From contig CAZRNB010000054.1 in NCBI GenBank assembly GCA_964601355.1, positions 1 through 19,717 of the forward strand: a stretch of DNA of 19,717 nt. Reading direction: 5' to 3'. Made by a program: the position numbers and the translations under genes. Positions 7,955 to 16,032 of this stretch are shown piece after piece. This DNA is from CAZRNB01 sp964601355. GTDB taxonomy: Bacteria; Planctomycetota; Phycisphaerae; Sedimentisphaerales; Anaerobacaceae. Below the pieces are notes generated by a model, which was not told the origin of the DNA, made no database searches, and was given only the letters and a program-made list of their open reading frames with translations. Numbering within the stretch: position 1 is the stretch's first letter; every line of letters starts with the position of its first letter.

Positions 7955-9232
7955 ATGGCAACTAAAAAATATCTGCTGTTTATATCAATCTTGATGCTGA
8001 TGATATTAATCAGTGATAGCTCCGCCAGAACAGTGCAAATCACCAATTCAGAGAATCAAGCTATTGCAATAATCGACAATGCAGTCGATAAGGCTATGAC
8101 GCAGGTTATGGAATCAATAAATAATAATCCTGCTGCGGCTCAGGACACCATAACAGATGTTTTTGCCCTGATAAATGATGCGTTTGATAAAGCTATAGCT
8201 TTGATTCAGGGGGCCGTCACCGGGGAAATTCATTCTGTTGAGGTGAAAAGTGCAGTGTATTGCCCTTCGGCGGAGGAAATCAACAGCAATATTCAACAAT
8301 CAATTGAGACAATAGCCCGCATATTGGCTGATAAGGCTATTGAGCCAAATGAAATTGATATTGCCGGCTCAATCATTGCCGGGATGGCCAGCGCTTACGA
8401 GCTGATAGGTACTAATACTTACAGGATTTCTGCTGAGTTGGCCGGGAAGAATATCATTTCGACCGCATCGGGTAATTTTAAGGGCGATGAGGTTTTTGCC
8501 TTAGTCCGCTTGAGCCAGATTAGCGATACTCCGTGTAATAACCTTTGGTGGACTGAATTATGTGATTTTTATCGTAATATACAGAATAGCGTTGGTGGAA
8601 CAGAGGGTTATATCTCTCAGTTTGCAGATGCTGGGCCATCTACAGCAGTGTTCAACCTCGCATACTATACCATTTCGGCTTACTATGTGAAATCCGATGA
8701 TAAAGAAATCTGGAGGAGGAGATTAGCCAATTACCTGGCTCAAATTGACGATGGCAGCTCTGATTTTCCGGTAATGGTGCTGGGTATGGCTACGTGGGCT
8801 TTGGCAATTACAGGAAAATTAGATGATACGCTTCTTGATCCTTCCGGAACAGGAGCTGCGTGCTGGAATCATAAGAAGCTGAAGGACTTACCAGCTATTC
8901 TTTTGAGCCACCATGTACCGGCCGGACTATATGCTGGCAGCTTTTTCCGGCGGTTTGACCATGGTGGTGACAATACAAACCGCTTATCAAACGGTTGTGA
9001 AGATACGATATTCGCCACACTTGGACTTATTGGTGCCTATCGAGGCAATCCGAATCCGGATGCAGAGGCGGCTATTACTGCAGCAAAGCGGGCAATTGTT
9101 GAAATGATAGATACCAATGGGACTCTGTGTCATCAATTGGAGTGTCGGTGTTTAGATAATTACCGGTTGCTTGCAGCAGAAGTTCTTCAAGCTCTTGGAG
9201 AGATGAGAAATGCCGGTGACATAGGCCTGTGA
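7955..9232 (+). CDS. Secreted alpha-helical protein, unknown function
   Basis: A 425-residue protein with a clear signal peptide (KK, then a hydrophobic stretch, cleavage near SSA at residue 24). After it, residues about 30-190 are helical and acidic with several IxxA repeats. Residues about 195-420 resemble the alpha/alpha-toroid style of helical pairs: FALVRLSQISDT, AVFNLAYYTISAYYV, FPVMVLGMATWALAITG, DTIFATLGLIGAY, and a final LLAAEVLQALGEM. Similar helical exported proteins are common in Planctomycetota, often with a C-terminal dockerin or PEP-CTERM tag; neither is present here. I see no catalytic motif I could defend. Several Cys (PCNNLWWTELC, CHQLECRC) could form disulfides outside the cell. 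It begins the run of secreted genes and carries the structured leader upstream. Function unknown; a glycan-binding or lyase-like role is possible only by fold resemblance. Confidence 0.7.
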   Translation: MATKKYLLFISILMLMILISDSSARTVQITNSENQAIAIIDNAVDKAMTQVMESINNNPAAAQDTITDVFALINDAFDKAIALIQGAVTGEIHSVEVKSAVYCPSAEEINSNIQQSIETIARILADKAIEPNEIDIAGSIIAGMASAYELIGTNTYRISAELAGKNIISTASGNFKGDEVFALVRLSQISDTPCNNLWWTELCDFYRNIQNSVGGTEGYISQFADAGPSTAVFNLAYYTISAYYVKSDDKEIWRRRLANYLAQIDDGSSDFPVMVLGMATWALAITGKLDDTLLDPSGTGAACWNHKKLKDLPAILLSHHVPAGLYAGSFFRRFDHGGDNTNRLSNGCEDTIFATLGLIGAYRGNPNPDAEAAITAAKRAIVEMIDTNGTLCHQLECRCLDNYRLLAAEVLQALGEMRNAGDIGL

Positions 9233-9422
9233 TGGTTATTGGTGCCTTATCAACCTTGCGTTGTCCGCAGCCGGAAAGCCGGCTGAGAAAGTCAAGTGAA
9301 GAATTGAAATGAAGGAAAATAAAGAACAGGAGGAAATGATGAAAGAAATTGTTCTGTGGTTTTAATTGATTATGTGAGTTTGAGTTTAATGAAAAACGAA
9401 ATTTACATTATGGAGGATGGCC

Positions 9423-10631
9423 ATGAGTGAGTTAAGGAAAACATTTATCGAAGCTTTAGTGATTATGTTGTTAATGTCTGTAGGTGCCCCGTTGGTATAT
9501 GGAAGTGGAACATACTTGCCTGGGGATGGGGCCTCAATAAACAATAACACTAGCGATGTGCTTAATACTAGTCAGAATCAGTATCAAACTACGTATGGGC
9601 CGGGTTATTCCAGCGCTTTAGGTGGAGCTTCTTATTCAGAGGGCGGTGATGCTTATGGCGGTGATTCCGATGCTTATTCATACAGCGGTGGATCAAATCC
9701 GGTTGCTGTTTCCAACATTAGTACTACATCGATTTCAGAATATGAAAGCAAAGTGCCGCCGATTTCAGTAATTCCGCCTTATTTGCCCTATTGGACACAT
9801 GGAGGGTGGGGAATTGTAAAGGCTTACTTTCCCAATGGACCAAGCGTTTATGATTCAGTGTATGAACGGACGTTTAATCCCGGCGATCCTGGAGACATGA
9901 AAGAGCTTAAAAAAATTCTGAGGGCATTACCTTATAGCAGTCCGCTGAATCTTCTTGGAGGCGTTTTTAATGGTGTACGCGTTGTTTTTGGCGGGCCCGA
10001 TTATTTCCATCGTGGCAGAGGATTTGAAATATCAAACGCCCTGATTCGTGAGCGCAGACCCCATAAAAAGCCTCTGTTGGTCTTTATTGACTCCAACGTA
10101 AGCAGAGAGCTTCTTCAAAGTGCCGGTTATGCTTACGTCGGAAGAGTCAGCCTGGAAGGTGACGTGGATCGCAACTGGGACCAGGTTTATGGCGCTTCCG
10201 TAGCGGAGGCTCTGCCGTGGGATGTTGATATACTGCTCATTGCCGGCGGCATGAAAGGTGTCACCGTCGGCTCGAGTCAGTCTTTTCCCGGAGCGGCTGG
10301 TGCCTACAGCCAGACAAGTTATTCTCTTTCTTTCCTTGGAGCTATGTCGGGTGGAATCACGGAAGGTAAGGGAAAAGCTATGGTCAGCGTCGAAGGTTTT
10401 CGGTTTTGGCCGCAGGCTCTGACTAAAAGGGGAATCCCCCGGGCGCTTTACGACAGAATTCACGTGAAGCCTGTGGCACAGGCACAGGAAGAAACGACGG
10501 CTGAGCAGCAAGCTCCGCCTGCCGCAGCGGCGGCAGTCCAAAAGCAGCCGGGAGTGCAGGTAAGCCGGGAGCTGTATGACCTTGCAGGATTTGAAGCGGG
10601 TCGGAGTGTGCAGAACCTGATGGTACATTAG
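9423..10631 (+). CDS. Exported protein with Gly/Ser/Tyr-rich N-terminal region
   Basis: A 402-residue protein. The ATG at 9423 is chosen over 9417 because GGAGG occupies 9412-9416, touching the earlier ATG but six bases from the later one. Residues 1 to about 27 form a signal peptide ending near VYG. Residues about 28-95 are low complexity, rich in Gly, Ser, Tyr, Asn and Asp (GGDAYGGDSDAYSYSGG). From about 100 to 340 the sequence is globular, with KPLLVFIDSNVSRELL and DVDILLIAGGMKGVTVG suggesting alternating strands and helices; then an Ala/Gln/Pro-rich linker and a short C-terminal helix. It is 190 bases after the previous gene and 197 before the next, so it is probably part of the same secreted-protein locus. 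I do not recognise the family; a periplasmic or outer-surface assembly role is conceivable, given its neighbours, but unproven. Confidence 0.75.
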   Translation: MSELRKTFIEALVIMLLMSVGAPLVYGSGTYLPGDGASINNNTSDVLNTSQNQYQTTYGPGYSSALGGASYSEGGDAYGGDSDAYSYSGGSNPVAVSNISTTSISEYESKVPPISVIPPYLPYWTHGGWGIVKAYFPNGPSVYDSVYERTFNPGDPGDMKELKKILRALPYSSPLNLLGGVFNGVRVVFGGPDYFHRGRGFEISNALIRERRPHKKPLLVFIDSNVSRELLQSAGYAYVGRVSLEGDVDRNWDQVYGASVAEALPWDVDILLIAGGMKGVTVGSSQSFPGAAGAYSQTSYSLSFLGAMSGGITEGKGKAMVSVEGFRFWPQALTKRGIPRALYDRIHVKPVAQAQEETTAEQQAPPAAAAAVQKQPGVQVSRELYDLAGFEAGRSVQNLMVH

Positions 10632-10828
10632 ATCTTTGTGTAAACTGGTGACATTTAGGAGGAGCTTAACGTAAGGATTTTACGGGGGAGAAGAAAGGAG
10701 GTGGATATACGGTAAAAATAGAAGGTTTGTATCGCGTAAAAAGGGGTTTTTAGTGTAGATTGCTTATGCGTATTAAGCAGTCAGGAAAAGGAATGTAGAA
10801 AAGACAATAAAGAAAAGGAGTTCTTACA
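10632..10828 (+). other. Leader region with orphan ribosome-site-like sequences and a hairpin
   Basis: Two strong Shine-Dalgarno-like strings occur without an obvious gene: AGGAGGAG at 10657-10664 and AAGGAGGTGG at 10695-10704. The second is followed by at most a four-codon frame (GTG GAT ATA CGG then stop). A 9-bp stem with one G-U pair lies at GATTGCTTA 10758-10766/TAAGCAGTC 10774-10782. It has no T run, so it is more likely a stability or regulatory element in front of the gene at 10829. Confidence 0.4.
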
Positions 10829-11506
10829 ATGCTTAAGAAAGTATTACTTTTAGTAGCGGTTGTTCTGTTTGTTTCCACCAGCGCATTTGCGCATATCTTT
10901 ACCGCTGTTCCGCCCGTCGGCAGCATTCACCAGGAACAGGGATTTTTCGTTGCTGATCCTTTAAACCCATTCAACGCCGGTTTAAGCAGCATCGCGAACC
11001 TGTATCATGGAGCTTCTACTTCTTCTGTTGGTCAGGTTGTGACGATTACCAATACACATAGTGCATCATCTCCCGCTTACTGCCCTATGGGTCCTTGTAC
11101 ATTATGTTGCACAGATACAGGCACTCAGACACAAACGGGTCTCCTTGTACAGTCCGCTGTGGCTACTGGATCTTGCAGTGTTATGACCGTCAGTGCATTT
11201 CTTGATGCTTACGGTTCTCAGGACCAGTATGTTGGTAGCGCAGTTGGAATGAAGGATCAGGCACAGGGTCTTGGCGTGGTAGCACAACAGGCCATATTAG
11301 AGTCTGATGGCGCAGGAACTGGGATTTCCACCAACACTGCTGCTTTGGCACAGACTCAAGTTGGTAGTAATGCAGCCGGTGCTGCAACTGAGGCATCCGG
11401 CATAGGCCTTTCACAGATATCAACTGTTACAGGTGCTGCTACTTCGAGTCCTTCGACATTAAGCAGCGCAATTGTTAATACAACGCAGTGTCAGACGGTT
11501 TTTTAA
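10829..11506 (+). CDS. Small secreted Gly/Ala/Ser/Gln-rich protein, paralog of the next gene
   Basis: A 225-residue protein with AAGGAG at 10815-10820 and a textbook signal peptide (LKK, hydrophobic core, cleavage after AFA at residue 21). The mature part is rich in Ala, Gly, Ser, Thr and Gln with little charge. It has a Cys cluster CPMGPCTLCC at residues 85-94 and two more Cys at 116 and 221. Segments such as QDQYVGSAVGMKDQAQGLG and QTQVGSNAAGAATEASG give a loose, repetitive beta-type pattern; QVGSNAA resembles the curlin Q-x-G-x-x-N-x-A motif but is one residue short. It aligns loosely with the protein at 11719: the start after the signal peptide (QEQGFF against QYQGFV), ATGSC against ATGAC, and a QxQ-rich centre. 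I infer an extracellular structural or adhesive role; no known family is recognised. Confidence 0.75.
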   Translation: MLKKVLLLVAVVLFVSTSAFAHIFTAVPPVGSIHQEQGFFVADPLNPFNAGLSSIANLYHGASTSSVGQVVTITNTHSASSPAYCPMGPCTLCCTDTGTQTQTGLLVQSAVATGSCSVMTVSAFLDAYGSQDQYVGSAVGMKDQAQGLGVVAQQAILESDGAGTGISTNTAALAQTQVGSNAAGAATEASGIGLSQISTVTGAATSSPSTLSSAIVNTTQCQTVF

Positions 11507-11535
11507 CCGGATCGCTTTCGATGATTGATGTTGCG

Positions 11536-11595
11536 GGGAGCCCTAAAGAGGCTCTCCGGGTTCGCCGGAGATTAGAATCTTAAGGGCTCCCTTTT
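11536..11595 (+). terminator. Two-stem intrinsic terminator
   Basis: GGGAGCCCT (11536-11544) pairs perfectly with AGGGCTCCC (11583-11591), then four T. Inside, CTCCGG (11554-11559) and CCGGAG (11565-11570) make a second hairpin with a loop containing TTCG. The structure begins 30 bases after the stop codon and ends the transcript of the small secreted protein. A strong terminator between the two paralogs suggests separate expression or partial read-through. Confidence 0.8.
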
Positions 11596-11718
11596 GTAAC
11601 CAAAATGTTTTTGTCAGCTTGCAAAAGTAATTTTAAGCTTAAAACTATAAACTTAAAACTTTTGTATGGCATGTTAAAAAAATAAGTGCAGAATGTGAAG
11701 AAGAATAGGAGTGTAAGA

Positions 11719-12300
11719 ATGCATAAGAGATTTGCAATCACAATAGCGATTGTCTTTCTGCTGTCGTCTGGGGCCTTTGCCGAAGAGATCGGTCAATACC
11801 AGGGATTTGTTATTGGCGCAAGCAATATCGGCAATCTAACAGGAGCAGGGGCAAGTGGAATTTCGAGTATAACAATGGTCCCGGTAGCTAATTTCCAGCA
11901 AGTTGTCGATGGTTCCGGCACTCTTAAAACCGTACAGATGGGAGTTGCCTCACTGTTCCAGGGTGGAACAGCCACGGGTGCGTGTGGCCTTTACGGTTTT
12001 GATCAGGGTGCATCTATTGTCGGCGCTCAGTCGCAAATGTTACCTAATTATTTAAGCTTAGGTGTGCAGGAACAATCACTTGGGCCAGGATTGTCGCAGA
12101 ATGTGTACAGAATGGGTAATTTAGGCTCTGCAATAGCATTTCAAAACTTTGTAGGCGGTCAGAATCAGCTTATTATTACTCCATACGGAGTCAACGCTAA
12201 TGTACAGTATGTTGGTGTCGGACTGCTCGATGGTATTGGTGGTAACGCAAGCAGCATGTTTAACAGAACTCTCACCATCGATCGGACAATAATCTGGTAG
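11719..12300 (+). CDS. Small secreted Gly/Gln-rich protein, paralog of the previous gene
   Basis: A 193-residue protein. The ATG at 11719 is preferred to an in-frame GTG at 11686 because AGGAG at 11707-11711 is well spaced and the protein then starts with a compact signal peptide (MHKRFAITIAIVFLLSSGAFA). The mature chain is low in charge and rich in Gly, Ala, Ser, Asn and Gln: QYQGFVIGASNIGNLTGAG, ATGACGLYGFDQGASIVG, LGVQEQSLGPGLSQN, FQNFVGGQNQLIITPYG. The regular G/N/Q spacing suggests a repetitive beta structure. It shares with the preceding protein the N-terminal QxQGF, the ATG(S/A)C block and the central QxQ pattern, so the two probably arose by duplication and then diverged. It has one Cys in the mature part against six in its paralog. 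An extracellular matrix or surface role is an inference. Confidence 0.75.
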   Translation: MHKRFAITIAIVFLLSSGAFAEEIGQYQGFVIGASNIGNLTGAGASGISSITMVPVANFQQVVDGSGTLKTVQMGVASLFQGGTATGACGLYGFDQGASIVGAQSQMLPNYLSLGVQEQSLGPGLSQNVYRMGNLGSAIAFQNFVGGQNQLIITPYGVNANVQYVGVGLLDGIGGNASSMFNRTLTIDRTIIW

Positions 12301-12364
12301 GCGATGAACAAACGAATACAGAACGATTAAATCGGAGAATATCTTAATTATGGTTCGGTATTAA

Positions 12365-12431
12365 GGGGGGTCTTAAGGTAATGTCCCTTAATGGAGAGGG
12401 TTTATAATAATCTTAAGACTCCCCATTTTTT
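12365..12431 (+). terminator. Strong intrinsic terminator
   Basis: GGGGGGTCTTAAG (12365-12377) pairs with CTTAAGACTCCCC (12412-12424) over 13 base pairs including one G-U, enclosing a 34-base loop with its own small CCCT/AGGG stem. It is followed by A and six T. It ends the run of secreted-protein genes. The rest of 12301-12544 shows no gene. Confidence 0.85.
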
Positions 12432-12544
12432 ATACTTAACCATAAATGGCAAAGCTGAACTGAGTTGGTGATGGACAATATTCTGGTGAACACGTAAGTT
12501 TTATCTGTGTTGATTTACTTGCCGTCAAAGAGTAAATAAGAGCT

Positions 12545-13747
12545 ATGCAAAGGGGAATCGCAACGTTTACTCTGGATACAGGCAGGTGTCCGAGGTGGTT
12601 GTTTGAAAGGATGGTCAGGCTCGGCAGAGAAATGAGCCGGGTGCTTGTTGCCGAGTTTGGCCCGGATGAGTTCATCCGCAGAATTGCGGATCCTGTCTGG
12701 TTCCAGTCGTTGGGCACTGTTCTGGCATTTGACTGGAATGCCTCCGGCCTTACTACCATATTGACCGCTGCCTTAAAAGAAGCGATACGGGGCAGGGAAA
12801 GGGAATTGGGCGTCTTTATCTGCGGCGGAAAAGGTAAGACTTCTCGTAAAACGCCCGATGAAATTACAGCCTGGGCAGATAAGATCGGCTTGCCCGACCA
12901 ATGCGCCGATAATCTCGTTTATAACTCGCGGATGAGCGCAAAGGTGGATAATTGTCTTATTCAGGATGGTTTCCAGATTTACCATCACAGCTTTTTCTTT
13001 TCCAGAAATGGCTGTTGGGCGGTCGTTCAGCAGGGAATGAATCAGGTCAACGCCTCAGCCCGCCGGTACCATTGGTTTTCCGAAAATATCAAAGACCTTG
13101 TCTGTGAGCCGCACACTGGAATCGTCACGGCAGCCAAACGGCAGCCGTCGTTGAATCTAACCGCCCGTGACAGTGAGAGTACCAGAAAGTTAAGCGTGGA
13201 ATTTGTTTCGTCTGAATATCGCTCATTGATGAAGGATATCGAAATTCTGCGTAAGCACTCATCTGATCTGAGTAAAATGGTATGTATGAGGATAAAAGGA
13301 GAGCAGCTAACTTTTTTAAAGTTGGAAGACACCGAATTTAAGTACCATCCGGTAATCCATGAGGACTTGTCGCGAAGTCGGTATCTTGAAAAAATCCTGC
13401 AGAAGCTCTGTGACACTCAGCCTGAAAATTATGAGAGGCTGTTAGCTTTTGAAGGGGTAGGGCCTAAAACGGTTCGAGCGTTGGCATTGGTAGCAGAAGT
13501 GATTTATGGAGCCAAGCCTTCGTATGAGGATCCTGCCCGATATTCTTTTGCTCACGGCGGTAAAGATGGAACGCCGTATTGGGTTGACCGCGATACGTAT
13601 GATAAAACTATAGCGACACTCGTGCAGGCTGTCCACCGCAGCCGCATCGAGGCTTACGAAAAAGATAAAGCTATTAACAGGCTTGTCGCCGCTGAAACAG
13701 CAGGTAGGGTGGGGCTTGCTCCACCGTTACCTTATCGTTGGGCTTAA
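12545..13747 (+). CDS. DUF763 domain protein
   Basis: A 400-residue protein that matches what I know of DUF763, a family of unknown function found mostly in archaea and in scattered bacteria. Diagnostic parts are the start (RGIATFTLDTGRCPRWLFERM), DPVWFQSLGTVLAFDW at residues about 49-64 and the SGLTT segment after it. Residues about 302-322 (FEGVGPKTVRALALVAEVIYG) form a helix-hairpin-helix, a fold that usually contacts the DNA backbone, followed by YSFAHGGKDGTPY, also typical of the family. A nucleic-acid role is therefore likely but unproven. There is no signal peptide. The ribosome site before the ATG is weak (AAGAG). The last residues (about 387-400, GRVGLAPPLPYRWA) are encoded by a palindromic repeat, so the original C-terminus has probably been replaced. 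The gene stands alone, between a terminator and a convergent gene. Confidence 0.85.
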   Translation: MQRGIATFTLDTGRCPRWLFERMVRLGREMSRVLVAEFGPDEFIRRIADPVWFQSLGTVLAFDWNASGLTTILTAALKEAIRGRERELGVFICGGKGKTSRKTPDEITAWADKIGLPDQCADNLVYNSRMSAKVDNCLIQDGFQIYHHSFFFSRNGCWAVVQQGMNQVNASARRYHWFSENIKDLVCEPHTGIVTAAKRQPSLNLTARDSESTRKLSVEFVSSEYRSLMKDIEILRKHSSDLSKMVCMRIKGEQLTFLKLEDTEFKYHPVIHEDLSRSRYLEKILQKLCDTQPENYERLLAFEGVGPKTVRALALVAEVIYGAKPSYEDPARYSFAHGGKDGTPYWVDRDTYDKTIATLVQAVHRSRIEAYEKDKAINRLVAAETAGRVGLAPPLPYRWA

Positions 13748-13759
13748 GCCCCACCCTAC
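13704..13759 (+). repeat. Perfect 14-bp palindrome across two convergent stop codons
   Basis: GTAGGGTGGGGCTT (13704-13717) is the exact reverse complement of AAGCCCCACCCTAC (13746-13759), with 28 bases between. The left arm also folds on itself (GGTGGGG 13708-13714 with CTCCACC 13719-13725). It supplies the last codons and stop of the DUF763 gene and touches the stop codon of the M3 peptidase on the other strand. It resembles the GGTGGGC/GCCCACC type of extragenic palindromic repeats of many bacteria, and could act as a two-way terminator although neither side has a good T run. Confidence 0.8.
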
Positions 13760-15630
13760 TATTCTTTTTCTAAGATTGCTTCAATTTCGTCCATAGTTCT
13801 GTTCATCACCGCTATTGTCTTGTCGAACGGCTCACGACCGGTCATATCTATCCCGGTTTTTTTCAAGATATTGATTGGATAATCTGAGCCGCCGGCTGAT
13901 AAAAATTCAATGTATTGTTCAGAAGCGCCTTGTTCCTGGCTTAACACCTTCTCCGATAAAGCTGTGGATGCGGTAAAAGATGTAGCGTACTGATACACAT
14001 AGAAATTATAGTAGAAGTGCGGGATATACGCCCATTCAACCGCGTACAAATCATCTATGTGACAGACTCCCTTATCGTGACCGTAATATTTCCTGAGGAT
14101 GTCACCGTACATCTGACTAAGGACGTCTCCCGTTAGCGGCTCTCCTTTCTCAGCCTTCTCGTGGATAAGCAATTCAAATTCGGCAAATTGAGCTTGTCTG
14201 AAGACAGTGTTTTTGATTCCGTCCAAATAATTCATCAATAGCGACAGCCGAGTGTCTTTGTCCTTGATTTCTTTCAACATTTTGTGAATCAGCAAAGCTT
14301 CGTTGAGGGTAGAAGCGACTTCCGCGACGAAGGTCGAATAGTCGGCTGTCGCGTAAGGCTGGTTTTTATTGGCATAGTAACTGTGCATTGTATGGCCTAA
14401 CTCATGAGCTAATGTGCTGACATCATCATATTGGCCGTTAAAATTCAAGAGGATGTAAGGATGAACATCATAAGCGCTGCCGTTGGAATATGCGCCCATA
14501 CGCTTGCCGGGTGTCGGATAAACGTCTATCCAGCGATTTTCAAAGGCTTCTTTCACAACCCGGCTGTAATTCTCACCTAATGGTTTTGCTGCATCGAGCA
14601 CAAGCTCTTTGGCCTGGTCAATTGTATATTTCAGCTCGACGTCCTTGACAACCGGAGCATAAATATCCGAATACTTTAATGTATCGACGCCGAGCATACG
14701 TTTTTTCAGGTTCAGATAACGGTGGAATGAGGCAAGGTTATTATTAATATTTTCAATCAGTGACGAATATACTTCAACCGGAATATTATCTTTGTCTAAT
14801 GCGCTTTCTAATGAGGATTTATAATTTCGCGTATGAACGTAGAATATATCCTTGTTCACGTGTGCGAAAAGCTGTGTGCCGAAGGTTTGCCTGAATTTGC
14901 TAAAACAGCTCCAGAATGACTGAAAGACAGCTTCCCGATCATTACGATTCGGCAATGCTCGATAGCGGGCATAGCCGGCCTGGTTTAGCTTGGCTTTTGT
15001 GCCGTCACTCAATTCGATCTCAGGAAACGGCAGCTCCGCATTGCTGAAGACAGAAAAGATCGAATGTGGACCTTCCGCAAGCAGACCTGCCTCGGCTAAA
15101 ATTCTTTCTTCTTTTTCTGATAGCTTATGGGCCCTTCTGCGCTGAATGTCATATAGGTACATCTTATAGATTTTTAGGCCGGGCTGCTCAGATAAAAAAT
15201 TGTCGATTTTTTGTTCGTCCATAGCAGCGATTTCCGGCTCGATAAATGCCGCTTTGGAATTGTAATTAGTGACAAGCTGCTGCAGCTCCTGCTTTATTGC
15301 GAGATACTTTGAATTGCGAGTGTCTTGGTCCGATTTCATAGATGCGTAGCTCTGCAATCGATTGTACTGTTTTGATATCTCGCTATTAAACTCTAAGCAA
15401 GCAAATAGGTCCGATGCGGAGCTTGCCAATTTGCCTTTGTATTTGAGGATGTTGTCGAATTGAGCGGCCCAGCTTTTCTTGTCTTGCTCCCAGGCCTGAT
15501 CGGAAGCATAAAGGTCTTCTAAATTCCATGTGTCATTAGCAGGAACTTCGGTTCTTTCGCGAGCCTGGGAAAAGACCTGAGTCTGATAAAATGCACAAAG
15601 AGCAATCATCGTAATAAAAAGCCTTTTCAT
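13759..15630 (-). CDS. Exported M3-family oligoendopeptidase F-like metallopeptidase
   Basis: The ATG whose first base is 15630 is chosen because AGGAGG lies at 15635-15640 and the protein then opens with a signal peptide (MKRLFITMIALCAF, cleavage near FSQA), giving 623 residues; an upstream in-frame ATG at 15678 would bury this. The N-terminal half is the helical oligoendopeptidase domain. The zinc site is HELGH at residues 409-413, with Glu437 in FVAEVASTLNE as the likely third ligand. The family hydrolyses short peptides of roughly 7-17 residues. PepF is usually cytoplasmic, so the signal peptide suggests a periplasmic or lipid-free secreted version, as known in some Bacteroidota and Planctomycetota. 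It is transcribed alone and toward the DUF763 gene. Confidence 0.9.
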   Translation of the reverse strand: MKRLFITMIALCAFYQTQVFSQARERTEVPANDTWNLEDLYASDQAWEQDKKSWAAQFDNILKYKGKLASSASDLFACLEFNSEISKQYNRLQSYASMKSDQDTRNSKYLAIKQELQQLVTNYNSKAAFIEPEIAAMDEQKIDNFLSEQPGLKIYKMYLYDIQRRRAHKLSEKEERILAEAGLLAEGPHSIFSVFSNAELPFPEIELSDGTKAKLNQAGYARYRALPNRNDREAVFQSFWSCFSKFRQTFGTQLFAHVNKDIFYVHTRNYKSSLESALDKDNIPVEVYSSLIENINNNLASFHRYLNLKKRMLGVDTLKYSDIYAPVVKDVELKYTIDQAKELVLDAAKPLGENYSRVVKEAFENRWIDVYPTPGKRMGAYSNGSAYDVHPYILLNFNGQYDDVSTLAHELGHTMHSYYANKNQPYATADYSTFVAEVASTLNEALLIHKMLKEIKDKDTRLSLLMNYLDGIKNTVFRQAQFAEFELLIHEKAEKGEPLTGDVLSQMYGDILRKYYGHDKGVCHIDDLYAVEWAYIPHFYYNFYVYQYATSFTASTALSEKVLSQEQGASEQYIEFLSAGGSDYPINILKKTGIDMTGREPFDKTIAVMNRTMDEIEAILEKE

Positions 15631-16032
15631 AAAACCTCCTATTATGAAAATTTTTTCGTGTCTATACATCATAAGCATGTAACCACAGTTTGTGATTAAC
15701 AGGTAAAAATATGCTGCATAGTGTAGGTTTTTTGGTATTGAAAAGCAAAGAAAACACGAATTTTTTTCAATCTCAAAAAAAATCTTTACCCTGATTTTAT
15801 CTTGTTATCGGGTTTAAGCAGGGCAAGCTGTTTTGTTCTTATCCGGGGTGTTATTTGTTTCAAAGCGGAGTCTGCGAGGATTGGTAAATAGGTGAAAAGT
15901 TGTTTAAGTTTTTATAAATTTCCCAGTGTTAAAAGTATTGAAGCAGCAATGGTGGTGACACGAAAAAATATTCAAGATTGGAAATGGGATACGCCGATTC
16001 AATATTAGAAAATAAAAGCGTGGCTCTGTGAA

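Noticed and set aside
9412..9425. ATG at 9417 as the start of the exported protein
   Set aside because: It directly follows GGAGG without a spacer; the ATG at 9423 has a normal six-base spacing.
10032..10628. 198-codon minus-strand frame inside the exported protein gene
   Set aside because: It is fully antisense to a gene with a good start and signal peptide and its translation has no protein-like pattern.
10829..11506. True curlin (CsgA-like) subunit
   Set aside because: Only one near-match to the curlin motif, not the several regular repeats expected, and no secretion or nucleation genes of the curli system nearby.
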